DNA of 64,000 nt from Euptelea pleiosperma (taxonomy: Eukaryota > Streptophyta > Magnoliopsida > Ranunculales > Eupteleaceae): assembly GCA_035048495.1 (NCBI GenBank), contig CM068552.1:14628501-14692500 (forward strand), given 5' to 3'. Positions 48,201 through 58,697 of the stretch are shown piece after piece (position 1 is the first letter of the stretch; each line of letters begins with the position of its first letter). Below the pieces are notes generated by a model that saw only the letters and a program-made list of their open reading frames with translations, searched no databases and was not told the origin of the DNA. The translations under genes were made by a program, and so were the position numbers.

Positions 48201-51200
48201 AAAAGTGTTGATGTGGATACACTGCAGGCTAGGAATTTTTCGTTGTATTGTATATAACAGACAGATCATGTTTCACCAGCCTATAGTTTAAACCTATGTA
48301 ACAAGGACACAACAGTATTAGGTTTTTGCTGTCGGACACTTATCAACATGAATACATGTGTTGACATCCCAACATACATCCTGATACATACGACAGTGTC
48401 GCTCTTTATTGTAATTATATTTTGTTAAAAGATGACTTCTAAAAGTGGTTACCAAGTTATTAAAACAGCTATAGAAGTTTCATATTCTTCCCACCTGAAA
48501 ATCTACGAATTATTATCATGTTATTGGATAGCTCAATGGTGTGTGGAAATATTTCCTTTTACTTCTCATATATTTCTTTCTTTATTGAAAAAACATCTAG
48601 TTTAAGGATAACAAAAATATTATATTATAATACGTGTATGGAAGTGTTTGTGTTTTAGGCTTTTTAATGGCACCGTGTCAGATGCCTCATATCTGTGTCA
48701 GACACAGACACATGTGTCCCCCTTATTGTTACATAGATTTTAACTGTTAATATGACAGGTAAATTTGATACCAAAATTATAATACTTGAAAACTCTAAAC
48801 AACAACCGTTGAGGTTGCATTGATAATATGAGTTGATAGTAGCATCAAATAATTGCATGTTATAATGCTATATATATATATATATTTTGATGGGTTGTGG
48901 GAAATAAAATGACATAAAATGCTACTGTTAACTTCTGATTTTTTTCTTCTTCTATCGTTTTTTTTTCTTTCTTTTTCTTTTTCCTTCTTTTGATAAGTGA
49001 AATAGTAAGGGAGAAAACCCTACTATATCGAAAGACAAAAGAAAGCAACAAAAACTGTTAGTAAGGACCTCACTAAAATATAGTATTAAGGGAGACAAAA
49101 GGGAGAAAACTCTACTATACCGAAAGACAGAAAAAAGCAACAAAAACAGTTAGTAAGGAAGGACCTCGCTAAAATATTGACACAACTGTGCAAGACAAAG
49201 ATCTAAAAAGAACCAAATACAGTCTTTTCCCATCTAAATGCAAAATCTTCAAATCGGAGGCCCTTAAATTCAAAACATATGTAAGACCAATGGTATATGG
49301 TAGCTTTAATCTTCATAACTACGAAATCTAGATTCTCCGCCTTGTAATCGAAAATACAGCAATTCCTCTTCTTCCAAATACAACCCAAAAAACTGTGAAA
49401 GCAAGAAACCTCTAAAGAATTCTCCCGCTTGAGAGACGCGCAAGTTTCAAGGTGGGGAGGGTAAGATTTTGGGAGGATGAATGGTGTAAGGTGGATAAGT
49501 TGTGTAATGTATGTCCTCAGTTGTATCAGCTGGTCCCTATCCAGAACTTATCTGTGAATTGTTATTTCTCTGATAGCAATGAAGAAATTCAATTGGTTCC
49601 CCAATTTAAAAGAGATCTATTGGACAGAGAGATAAGTCGTAGCTCCAGCTAAGTTGGTCTGGGGAAAGCCTGTTCCTCCAGGGGTGTAAGCGTTTGTTTG
49701 GAGAGTGGTTCTAGATAAAATCATGTAGGTGGATCACCTAAATCATCATAACATGATAATTCCTTATAGAGGAATGATGTGCAAAGCCCAAGAGGAGGAA
49801 GTTAATCACGATTTTATCCATTGCAATTTCGCTTGGGAAGTGTGGGCATTATTCTTCTCAGCATTTGGCATAAATTGGGTTGTGCATAGAGACATAGGGG
49901 ACATCTTTTCTTCTTGGAATCCGGACCACTTGGGGCTAAAGGAAAAATTCTATGGAAGATCTTGCCCAAAATTGTAGAACGTTTGAAGATCGCACTAGGT
50001 CCTTGCAAGAGGTGTGCAACAGTGCAAGGCTATCGAAGGGCCCTTAATAGATTGGGTGCTTATCTAAAAGAGTTCAAAGGCGTCAAGCTTGAAGAGTTTT
50101 TTTTGTAATTGGGATACTCTGATCTTAGGGCCTTAAGTCAACATTGTATCCCATTGAATTTTGTCTCTGTTCCTATTTTCGCTATTTTTTGAGATCTTTC
50201 TCCCATCTTGTCCTTTTCACTCTTTAATAAGATTCTTTCTATTAGTGATGAAAATAAAAAGGAATTAAAGGTGTCTGAATTTCATCCTAGCACAAGATCT
50301 TTCATGCACAATCGAACAACCCATCTGATGTCGAAGGGTTGAAAAAACAACCACCAAATCTCACTAGCAAAACTATGACGGATGAGCAAGTGATCAATAG
50401 TCTCAACATGGTTCTACACATGACAGACATGTTCGGAATGATCTTCCTTCTAATCAGGCAGTCAAATGTAAGAATTTATAACGAGTCGACATACACACAA
50501 AAAGGCCACCTTGAAAGGGATAGATGAACCCCACACCCAATGTTTTCAAAATCAGATCAGATCATAAAATTGAAACGAGTAGGATTCAAATCGAATCGGG
50601 ATTCAAATCATTGAATCATAGGATTCACAAAGAGTTTTTATGAGTTAAAAAGATTTGAAATAATATCCAAGAAATCTAAAATAGAATGAATAATATACTT
50701 AACTCCTTCATAGCCAATCATATAATGACAAGGTTTTGTATAGACACAAATAATGACAAAACATTTTATCTAGCAATCTTGATATTAAAGATTTGCTAGG
50801 TGTACTATAAAGACACAATTCTAAACTCATAGACTCATAGTATATCAAATAAAATACCTTTTCACAAAAATTAAAATTAAAATCGTGTATCGTCAAATTA
50901 AAAAAGTTTCCATCTCTAATCAACTATCTCAAATCCACCATCTTCCACAAATCAAAGCTCAGAAAATAAACATGTATGTAACATCAATGATGAGAAGCGA
51001 CTAACCTTGAAATTGATTTTTTTGGACCAGAGACCTGCAATGTTGCACTGGAAATTGCAAGAGGTTTAGCATCAACAATTTCTTCATCACTCTGAACTCT
51101 CGAACTAAAGGCCAAAGGGTTATCATCGGGTTTAAGGATCCATTGACTCCTTTTTAGTGCTAACCTAGCCTTCTCCCGAGACCCAAACCCATTTGCTGTC

Positions 51201-51625
51201 ACACTCATGTTTCTCCACTTGTCCTATCCAGAGTTGAAAACAAACACATCAATACACATGTAAAACAATAGGAGTATAACACTAGGGGAGAAATACACAC
51301 AACTAATTTTAGAAGGGAGCAGACACTATAGGATAGGATGTTAAGATATCCAATGTCGTAAGGGTTAACATCTAGCCTAATCAAAACTCCACATTATCAA
51401 ACTAAAAGATTCATAGAGCTTCCTTTCTAAAAGAACCAAATTTACCTACTAAACAAGAGTTGAAAGAATCAATACCTTGAGATCCACATTCGAACGCAAA
51501 GACAAGACGCCACTGAATTCTGGATCTTTCAGTATTGTGCGCCATTTTCCTGCCCCATGCTTAACTACTCCAGCTTTAAGGGCCGCTTCTTCTTCCGATG
51601 TCCATTTTTGCTTAGGAGCGCCCAT
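42234..51625 (-). CDS. TRB: Telomere repeat-binding factor (TRB/SMH): Myb + H1/H5 + coiled coil
   Basis: Minus-strand coding exons: 51476-51625, 51006-51223, 46280-46364, 45850-45933, 43653-44003 and a putative 42234-42269. They total 307 codons plus stop, close to Arabidopsis TRB1 (300 aa). Start [13 protein letters not shown] is the family's own start. The Myb domain (residues about 4-58) carries the telobox signature VDLKDKWRN. An H1/H5 globular domain spans exons 3-5 (about 123-185: [20 protein letters not shown], then [11 protein letters not shown]). An Ala/Glu-rich coiled coil follows (about 238-285, [18 protein letters not shown]). TRB proteins are nuclear; they bind telomeric and telobox DNA and recruit chromatin repressors. 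The last exon is inferred: donor GCTG|GTAAAC and acceptor AATGCAG|GATTC give the tail [11 protein letters not shown]. Confidence 0.92.
43147..43529. mobile_element. Tourist-like (PIF/Harbinger) MITE
   Basis: Inverted ends GGCTGCATTTGGGTAAGCT and GGCTGTGTTTGGGTAAGCT, flanked by TTA on both sides (43144-43146 and 43530-43532). It lies 120 bases from TRB exon 43653-44003, in the intron before the putative last exon. Confidence 0.85.
44004..45849. other. TRB intron, no feature seen
   Basis: Contains a short (GTACAA)n-like patch near 44688-44705 and short frames without motifs. Confidence 0.5.
47527..47943. mobile_element. Tourist-like MITE, relative of 43147-43529
   Basis: The left end GGCTGTTTTTGGGTAAGCTTA matches the 43147 element. 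The right end is CAGCC followed by TTA, and the left flank is TAA. The arms are AAGCACTTA-rich. The duplication is imperfect (TAA/TTA), so it may be older. Confidence 0.68.
48294..48736. mobile_element. hAT-type MITE with CTATGTAACAA ends
   Basis: Inverted ends CTATGTAACAAGGACAC (left) and CTATGTAACAATAAGG (right, inverted). The 8-base flanks GTTTAAAC and ATTTTAAC match at 6 of 8. The interior has GTGTCAGACAC palindromes and ACCGTGTCAG, as in the 20904 MITE. Confidence 0.68.
48955..50525 (-). mobile_element. L1 LINE 3' part, minus strand, split by another L1
   Basis: The segment 50270-50525 reads (minus) [18 protein letters not shown], the zf-RVT end of L1 ORF2. The segment 48955-49437 continues with [41 protein letters not shown], then a 3'UTR and a T-rich block (the tail). 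The 3'UTR holds a tandem duplication of about 80 bases (49010-49090 and 49093-49180). The gap is filled by a plus-strand L1 fragment. Confidence 0.8.
49440..50250 (+). mobile_element. L1 LINE 3' fragment nested in the minus-strand L1
   Basis: Plus-strand [17 protein letters not shown], then a zf-RVT block with [24 protein letters not shown] (about 49780-49845), then the tail to about 50250. Stops are frequent. It sits exactly between the two halves of the opposite-strand L1. Confidence 0.75.
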
Positions 51626-51678
51626 CAACAAGAGCCAAAAATCTCTCTACAAGAATCTGGAAGGCTAAACCTACTCTC

Positions 51679-54600
51679 CTGTATCAGCATATCCACCAAA
51701 AAAATAGATAAATCACAAATCACCAATATATGATTTCTCCTAAATAAAGACAAATGGAGCTTAATGAAAGTCAGATTAACATTCTAATGAGAAATTGAGA
51801 AAACATATAAAAACCAAGAAAGAACTAAAATTTCAGTCACCTCCATCTCATCCACTAGGTCTCTGTAATTCGTCATTATCATATTGAGTACATATTCCCA
51901 TCTATACCAGACTACCAGTACTCTAAAAGATCACTTCAGTGGAAGCCGAAAGATCCTAATGTTTCTCAAAGTCACTGGCAATGTATAGAAATAAAGAAAC
52001 AGAGAATTATACTACAAGGATGAAACAAGCACCTAGACCTAAAATAAAGGCAAAGACTGAAAGCAACAACATAAATTGCAAAAGTTAAATTTGAACTTAA
52101 CAGGACAGGACAATGAAAAAGTGTGATAGATGATGCATCTTTCTAAAGTACCTTCAATTCAGAAATAGAAAAAAAATTGCAGTTCTTCAAATTGAAATAT
52201 AAATTTGGAACAGGTTTTCTCGAGTGTCACTCCATGCCTCTTCATTGCACAGGCGCCTGCAAAGTGACAAGAGGTCTGTCCCATTTGATCCATTGTTTTA
52301 AAGGTTTCAGAGGAAAAGCTCTTGCATTCATGTTTGTTGGGAATTCTCTTGATCAATTTACAAGGGATTGGATGGACTTGTATACAGTTTCTTGTTGTTT
52401 TAAATCAAAAGATACGTAGTGTGCATTCTATGGATTGGCAAAGCCTAACTTCAATAGATGCAGCAAACGTATACAAGTCAAGCTGGATTTGAGAGTTATT
52501 TTTGCCTACAATTAGGACTATCATGTTTTCCTGTATTTCTTTGATTGAAATTGCTCATGTTATACTTATCCAAAAAAATAAAAAATTGCTCATGTATTGC
52601 TAAAGTGATTCTATTATAGACAGAGGTTAAGCTTTTGGCTCACATCAATACATGGATAGATACACCTTTCTTGTTGCCAATTAGGTCAATTATGAAGGAT
52701 TTCTGCAATAGTGGTTGTTTAACCTAAACTCTTTAAGTAATCAAATTGATTCTGTCATCCATTGCAGTTGGTCAAGTTACCCACATTAATAAAGAAGGCA
52801 GTTCAAGGTAAGATAAGGTACTAAATCATGGATCGAGTTATGGGATTTGAAATTTGGGGCTATATGAAAATTTTCTCATTATCACTGTTGGATTCTTCTT
52901 TTTTTTTAACAATTTTTTATATTAAAAGTGGAGACAAATATCACTGTTGGATCCTCTTGGACTACATTTGCAGTTCTTCTCTTTATTGAGAAAATTTTGA
53001 TTTCTCTTAAATAAGGATATGTGGTTTTTCTGAACACAAAAAAGTAGTTACATTCACTTATAAAAAAAAAAAAAGTGAAAAAACTTATAATAAAAAAAGT
53101 AGCTACATTCAACCAAGTGCAAATTGTGCAATATAGCAAATAGTCAAGAAAGCTAGGAAATAAGAATTCATACAAATTACAGCAAAGCATAGATTGCAGC
53201 GAAGTTGAGAAGTAACACATTGTTGAACTCAGGTAATATTACAAGATAGAAGAGCATGTACAACGCTTCAACGGTATAATACATCAAGGAATTGCTACTG
53301 TTTATTCTTTATTCCATGCTTGGAGGTGAAAATAGACAATTTGGGCAAAAGTTTAGGTCCTTTATAACAATAGTAAAAACTATATCCTTTCATCTACCAG
53401 TGAGCAAGTAAACATAAATGTCAAGAAAAGCATGTTTATGCTTTCTAGACTCAACGATAAAGCTTTAATGACATTCTAATTTCTAACAATATCAAATTAT
53501 GCTCTCGACTATAATGAATTGCTAATATGGAGTTCAATTAACAACATGAGCATAGAAAGGAAAAGGAATGACCAACAAGCTTATGAAAACTACAAGCAGT
53601 AAGATTAGTCATGCAGGTATCTACATCTATAGGATAACTTTGGGCATAGAAAATCAAATCATATTGCTTAACATCCATAACCAATCTTGTCCAACCAGGA
53701 ACATATCAAAAAATACATAAACTCTCAAGTATGTAGAGATAAAGAAGATTAAAGGCAGTAGGGATAAGACCAAAACAGATAAATTCTTCCAACTGAAGCA
53801 AATTAAGTTAACCATAGAACACATGCACTGGGTTACGATGCAACTTTCAGACAATGAAACACAATATGGTTCTCAAATCACTAATGTGAGGCGATATACA
53901 TATACCAGGAAAAGGAGCCACGAAGAGCAAATAAGTCTACTTAGGCATCCAACCTTTAGGGTCTATAAGCACAAGGGTTCGTTCTCCAATTCATGCCGAC
54001 ATGCAAATTTTCTATGTCCACTACCTTCATGAGAACACCCAAACACAGGACAGATCACAGATGTTTAGGTTCAAACAGGGGCTGGCACTACATATTTCAT
54101 AACAAATTAGCATATCTGAGAAGAGAATTAACTGAGAGATGCCAGTAACTTTATAAGATCAAGTTCTATTGACCATCAAGTTTACCAATCTAAACCTAAA
54201 ATTCATGTGCTTTTCTTTTCTTCTTTTCTTTCTACAGCTAATGAAATTTTATTGACTAAGTAGAAGAATACTCAACTGTTTAACTTGTACATAAGACCAA
54301 AAACCCATGAAGTTTATCATAGCTGGATCGGTTCTCTTAAGACCAAACCCTAGAGGGGCCATACCTTATCCTTGACCATGGTTTTGGGGATTGTCCACAT
54401 AAATTTTCTTGCAGAGATTGGTTATATGTGCAGAAAAATTATGATGATTCCTAATCCTAACACTTCAACTCTTGACTCTCGATATGTGTCAAGGTTATGT
54501 AAGATTGGTAGGGAAATCACTCAGTTGTAAATTCTGAGTAAAACTTGTGAAAAGATATAGCGTATTTTTTGCAGATTCATTGTTTGAAGGGTTATCTGAA

Positions 54601-55431
54601 TAAAAACTCCACGCATGTTAAGACCTAAACCAATATGCCAAAAGCACCTAGGCGATAGAGGAGCGTAAAGCTTAGGTCTTAGTCTTCAGGATCCTAACAT
54701 ACCACCACGTTTCTGCAGCTGACGTCCTCCAAGGCCTACTCTGTAGTCCAGCCAGACCTTTCCACATGACGGCTTCACTCTGGCCTCTTTTTTCCACAGG
54801 TCTCTGTTGTCCAGGTAGCCCTTTCCTCGTGGAGGCTTTCACTCTGGCCTCGTTTTCCATAGGTCACCCCTTCCGTAGCTCAAACTCGAGACGCAGGGTT
54901 GGCTATGATACCAAATGATAAGACCCGAACCAATTCGCCAAAAGCACCTAGGCAATAGATACGTGGTACGCATAGAAAGATTATGTCCAAAGAATCAATG
55001 TGTCTAAGAAAGTAAAATCAGTAATCCATCGAATTTGTGAACTAAGAAGCGCGACAAGTTTTGACTGTGACCTTTCCCAAAAGGATCCTACTGATTAACA
55101 CGGTTGAATTTCGAAAAGATTGAACCAAGAGAAGAAGAAAAAAAAAGGATAAAAATGTATGTCTACTTAATGCACTGATAATTTGGCTCGATAATTGCTG
55201 AGAAAGAAAACAGATTGAAAGCAAATTTTGCCAATGTGCATATAACTATATAAGAACCCTAAAAACTACAGTACCGAGGTTCGGAAGAAGCAAAACGATC
55301 CAAATCTCGGAAGAATCCCTCAAATAACAGATCAGAGACTAAATTACAAAACAAATAATTCATTAAAATTGTCTAAATCCCATGAACATGTATTTCAAAG
55401 AGAACAATGGTAAGAAGAGCACCAAATTCAC
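51679..55431. other. Large 5'UTR intron of the TRB gene
   Basis: Mostly unassigned. A retro-like patch at about 52170-52590 ends in TTATCCAAAAAAATAAAAAA, similar to L1 tails. A TRIM-like element lies at 54615-54965. No exon of another gene was found. Confidence 0.5.
54615..54965 (-). mobile_element. Possible TRIM-like miniature LTR element
   Basis: Two direct repeats of about 48 bases (54618-54660 and 54928-54965) share GCCAAAAGCACCTAGGC. On the minus strand the right copy is followed by TGGTATCATAGCC, a Met-tRNA-type primer site (about 54902-54914). Inside is an imperfect 60-base duplication with TCACTCTGGCCTC. It has no coding content. Confidence 0.5.
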
Positions 55432-55540
55432 CTGAGAGGAAGACGACGGTCCTCCAAAACGGGGATTGCCTCTGCTAAAAGCGGGAGAAAGGTATCTACT
55501 TATAGGCCCGGAACCATCGCGCCAAGCGTGTCTCTCTAGA
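55432..55540 (-). promoter_or_regulatory. Promoter and 5'UTR exon of the TRB gene
   Basis: On the minus strand: E2F-like TTGGCGCGA (complement of 55517-55525), TATAAGTA (55498-55505), the motif CTCCCGCTTTTAGCAGA (about 55471-55487), and a donor CCTCTCAG|GTGAAT (exon end 55432). The matching acceptor TGATACAG lies at 51679-51686, 53 bases before the ATG, giving a 3.75 kb 5'UTR intron. The block is homologous to the coiled-coil gene promoter at 34829-34913. Confidence 0.62.
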
Positions 55541-55819
55541 ATTTTGGTTCCTGAGGCCGAAAATACATGTTAAAACGGTTTCGAGACTCGAAGGGTGTTA
55601 CGCATAGAACTTTTTGGGAGATGCGGAGCACGGGAGCACCGGAGCACAGAGAACTTTTTGGAATATTCTCCGGACAAATCATATCGGCCTACTCCACGTA
55701 TTGATGGACGGTCCTTGAGTTCCGTCCGTTGTGTCGAGCAACGCGTGGGGTAAATTTTTCGAACTTCCAGGTGGAACACCCTTTCAAGTCCAGTGACTCG
55801 ATGGATTTTTGGCCCTCCT

Positions 55820-56770
55820 CTTGGTAGACCTACACACCAAAAAACGGCTTGATTGGTGATTTTCTGGCAGAGGGTGGGGGGCTCAAATCAGATGGCTGGA
55901 AAGCACCCATTAAAATGCTCGAATTTTGATAAGAAATAAAATAAAATGCTCAAATCCAGCGGCTAGAAATCTACTATCAAGCTAATATATTTGGTGGATA
56001 GATGGGCTGAAAGTGTGCTTCGTGGCATTTTGGGAGGTTTACAATCAGGCCTAGCCTATACCAGAATTAGCAAAAAATATGGTTCGGGAAATTTTAGACT
56101 ACAATTAGGGTTTGCCATTAAAAATGCATTCAAAAATTCCACGACAATAATTTTAAGAAATAAGACAAAAAAAAGTAAAATATTAGGAACGTTTTGTCTT
56201 ATGAAACGAATTTTCATGTTCAAAACTGGGGTTGGCAATGGATTGGATCGACCTGGTGATCTGATCCGAAAATAATTGGATCCGGAACCTTATTTTTCAT
56301 TATCAGATCAGTATCTGATTACAAATTGTCGATCTGATTTTTTATCAGTTCGGTATCGGATCGGCCCTGTTTCGATCCGACACTGACTCGATACTAGGGG
56401 ACGCCACGTGTGATGCATGTGCACCTTACATGTGGCACTCTTAAGAATCACTAAATGTATAGATGTGTGGTCCATCCCTAGGTGGACTGCAGATCAAAAT
56501 TCTTCTGATTGGTAATTTCTATCCATTGGATTAGAGTCTTTTTCATGGTTTGTTTTCAACCATGGGTTTTGAGTATTATTTGAAAGAAGTAGTACACTAT
56601 TAGAGACAGCTGACCATATGGATGTTTGGCCCATCCTAGGTGAACCTACAAACAAAAAATCAGCCTCATTAGTGATTTCTATGCACTCGTTTTCATGGGT
56701 TGATTTTTAACCATGGAATTTGAAAATCAGTATATAGCACGTAACTCGAGTTACATTTTTGGCCAAGAAC
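55820..56770. repeat. Foldback MITE fragments and a hAT-like GC box element
   Basis: 55830-56020 and 56390-56760 carry the AAAATCAGCCT/GATTTCTA/GGATTT and CCACGTG words of the 60 kb foldback family. 56225-56400 is a separate patch with palindromic GATCCGA/TCGGATC words. Boundaries are uncertain. Confidence 0.5.
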
Positions 56771-56878
56771 AAAACGACACCACAATGCACGTCCTCGACC
56801 TTGGACTATGTGATTATTACCGTTTTAATAGTGGGGTAACTTTTAATTAACTTTTTTTTTTCAAAATTGAATTTTGTA

Positions 56879-57036
56879 GAGTAAAACTTGTGTCACAACG
56901 GATTGCAAATCACACAATCACAAGCCAATGAATTCTCGGCACGTACCCATGCGCTTTTGCTTTGAGGTGTATGTGCCGAGAATTCATTGGCTTGTGATTG
57001 TGTGATTTGCAATCCGTTGTGACACAAGTTTTACTC
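56879..57036. repeat. Perfect long hairpin, 64-bp arms
   Basis: The arms 56879-56942 and 56973-57036 are exact inverted copies, with a 30-base loop. The outer ends GAGTAAAACTTGTGTCACAA are shared with the foldback at 60192-60597. The flanks ATTTTGTA and ATTTTGAC are a possible imperfect target duplication. Confidence 0.9.
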
Positions 57037-57364
57037 ATTTTGACACCATGTAATGGTGCCACATTGATCCCCGTGACACTCTTAGAGACCACTGACAATA
57101 TAGATGTTTGGACCAATTCTGATTAGTAATTTATATCCGTTAGATTAATCTTTTTTTCTTGGTTTATTTTTTTATCTTGGAACAATTGAGGCTTTTGGGT
57201 GTGGATTGTAAGATTGATAGTTTCTTTTTTTGGATATGTTACTGCATCGCATGAGTTGGTGGCAATATTCGCGTGGCTTGCAGGATATCAACGTTTGCCC
57301 GTTCAGCTAGGTGCTACCTCACGGATGAGCCATAGACTCGTCCCAAAATCATGCTAATTTTATA

Positions 57365-58157
57365 GGGTCGGACTCCAGGGACCCCCACTTTGGCGTACCC
57401 ACATATAGAAGATAGACCAGGGACCCCCACTTTGGGGTACCCACATATAGAAAGATGAATCAATGACTGATTTTTGGTAAGATCATGTGGGGGTACCCAT
57501 ATATAGAAGATGAATCAATGACTGATTTTTGGTAAGATCATCTCTACGGTGAGGAGATCATCCTCACAAAAATTCAAATCCGTGATACTTGAAAACCACA
57601 TTTGACGGGGTTAGAAATTTCCAAATCATTCTGATATTCATAGACTGGTTTAGAAGTATGAACCATTTTTACACAAAAATTCAAATCCGTGATACTTGAA
57701 AACAAAAATTCAAATCCGTGATACTTGAAAACCACATTTGTCGGGGTTAGAAATTTCCAAATCGGGTTAGAAATTTCCAAATCATTCTGATATTCATAGA
57801 CTGGTTTAGAAGTATGAACCATTTTTACACAAAAATTCAAATCCGTGATACTTGAAAACCACATTTGACGGGGTTAGAAATTTCCAAATCATTCTGATAT
57901 TCATAGACTGGTTTAGAAGTATGAACCATTTTTACCGTGATACTTGAAAATCACATTTGACTGGGTTAGAAATTTCAAGAGTTAGAAATTTCAGAATGGG
58001 CTGATTAGAAATTTCAGAATGGGCTGATTGTAGGGTGATCTATATGGTGAGGAGATCATCCTCACAAAAAATCAGCCATTGATTCATCATTCTTCCTATG
58101 TGGGTACGCCAAAGGTACGCCAAGGGGTAAAAAATGGGGGTACCTGGAGTCGGACCC
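57365..58157. mobile_element. Mutator-like foldback element with exact 9-bp target duplication
   Basis: Ends GGGTCGGACTCCAGG and, inverted, GGGTCCGACTCCAGG. The flanks are identical 9-mers AATTTTATA (57356-57364 and 58158-58166). The interior holds repeated blocks of AAATTCAAATCCGTGATACT, GGGTTAGAAATTTCC and TTCATAGACTGGTTTAG, in about three tandem, partly truncated rounds. It lies about 540 bases beyond the 3' end of the minus-strand gene at 58698. Confidence 0.88.
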
Positions 58158-58166
58158 AATTTTATA

Positions 58167-58697
58167 ATCTTGACCCTTTGACAGCAGATGCATGGGTAGT
58201 CCTGCTGCTCTATAGATCAATGAGTAGTCTAATTTTGTTTAATCTTTCTAAATTGCGTCCTTCCTCCAGTTCATGTATAGCTCCGAAATATAAATCATTT
58301 GAGCCTGCTTGATTAGCAAACATTAATTTCTGTTTTAAACCTTTCTTTCTTCTTTATTTCTTTTTCCCTCCTGGGAGTATTAATCAATATTTGTGGCTGC
58401 TCCATTATCCAACATTAATTTGTGTTATGCAAAGACAGTAGACATAACAGATTTTGAAGCTCAAAGACCGAGGAAGATTGATTTTTTTTTCCTTTTTATC
58501 TTTCAGTCAGTTGGTGCTTCAAAGGATCTCTAGTCAGAGGTGATTTTAACAACGCTTTATCTCCTTCTTATCTGTTTTTACAATAGTAAGGAACCCATCA
58601 CCATGCTCACAAATTAGCTCCTACATCTTTAAAAAAGTGAAACTGCTGATGAAATCTTCTTTTTCTTCATTTATAATCTAATAGGGGTGCATATGTA
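58167..58697. other. 3' flank of the DUF7950-like gene
   Basis: Holds the likely 3'UTR in minus orientation and T-rich stretches, with no other gene. Confidence 0.4.

Noticed and set aside
52177..52419. 80-codon plus-strand frame in the TRB 5'UTR intron
   Set aside because: It has no domain, and the patch ends in an L1-like tail, so it is more likely retro-derived sequence.
58079..58312. 77-codon plus-strand frame
   Set aside because: It starts inside the Mutator-like element and lacks any motif.
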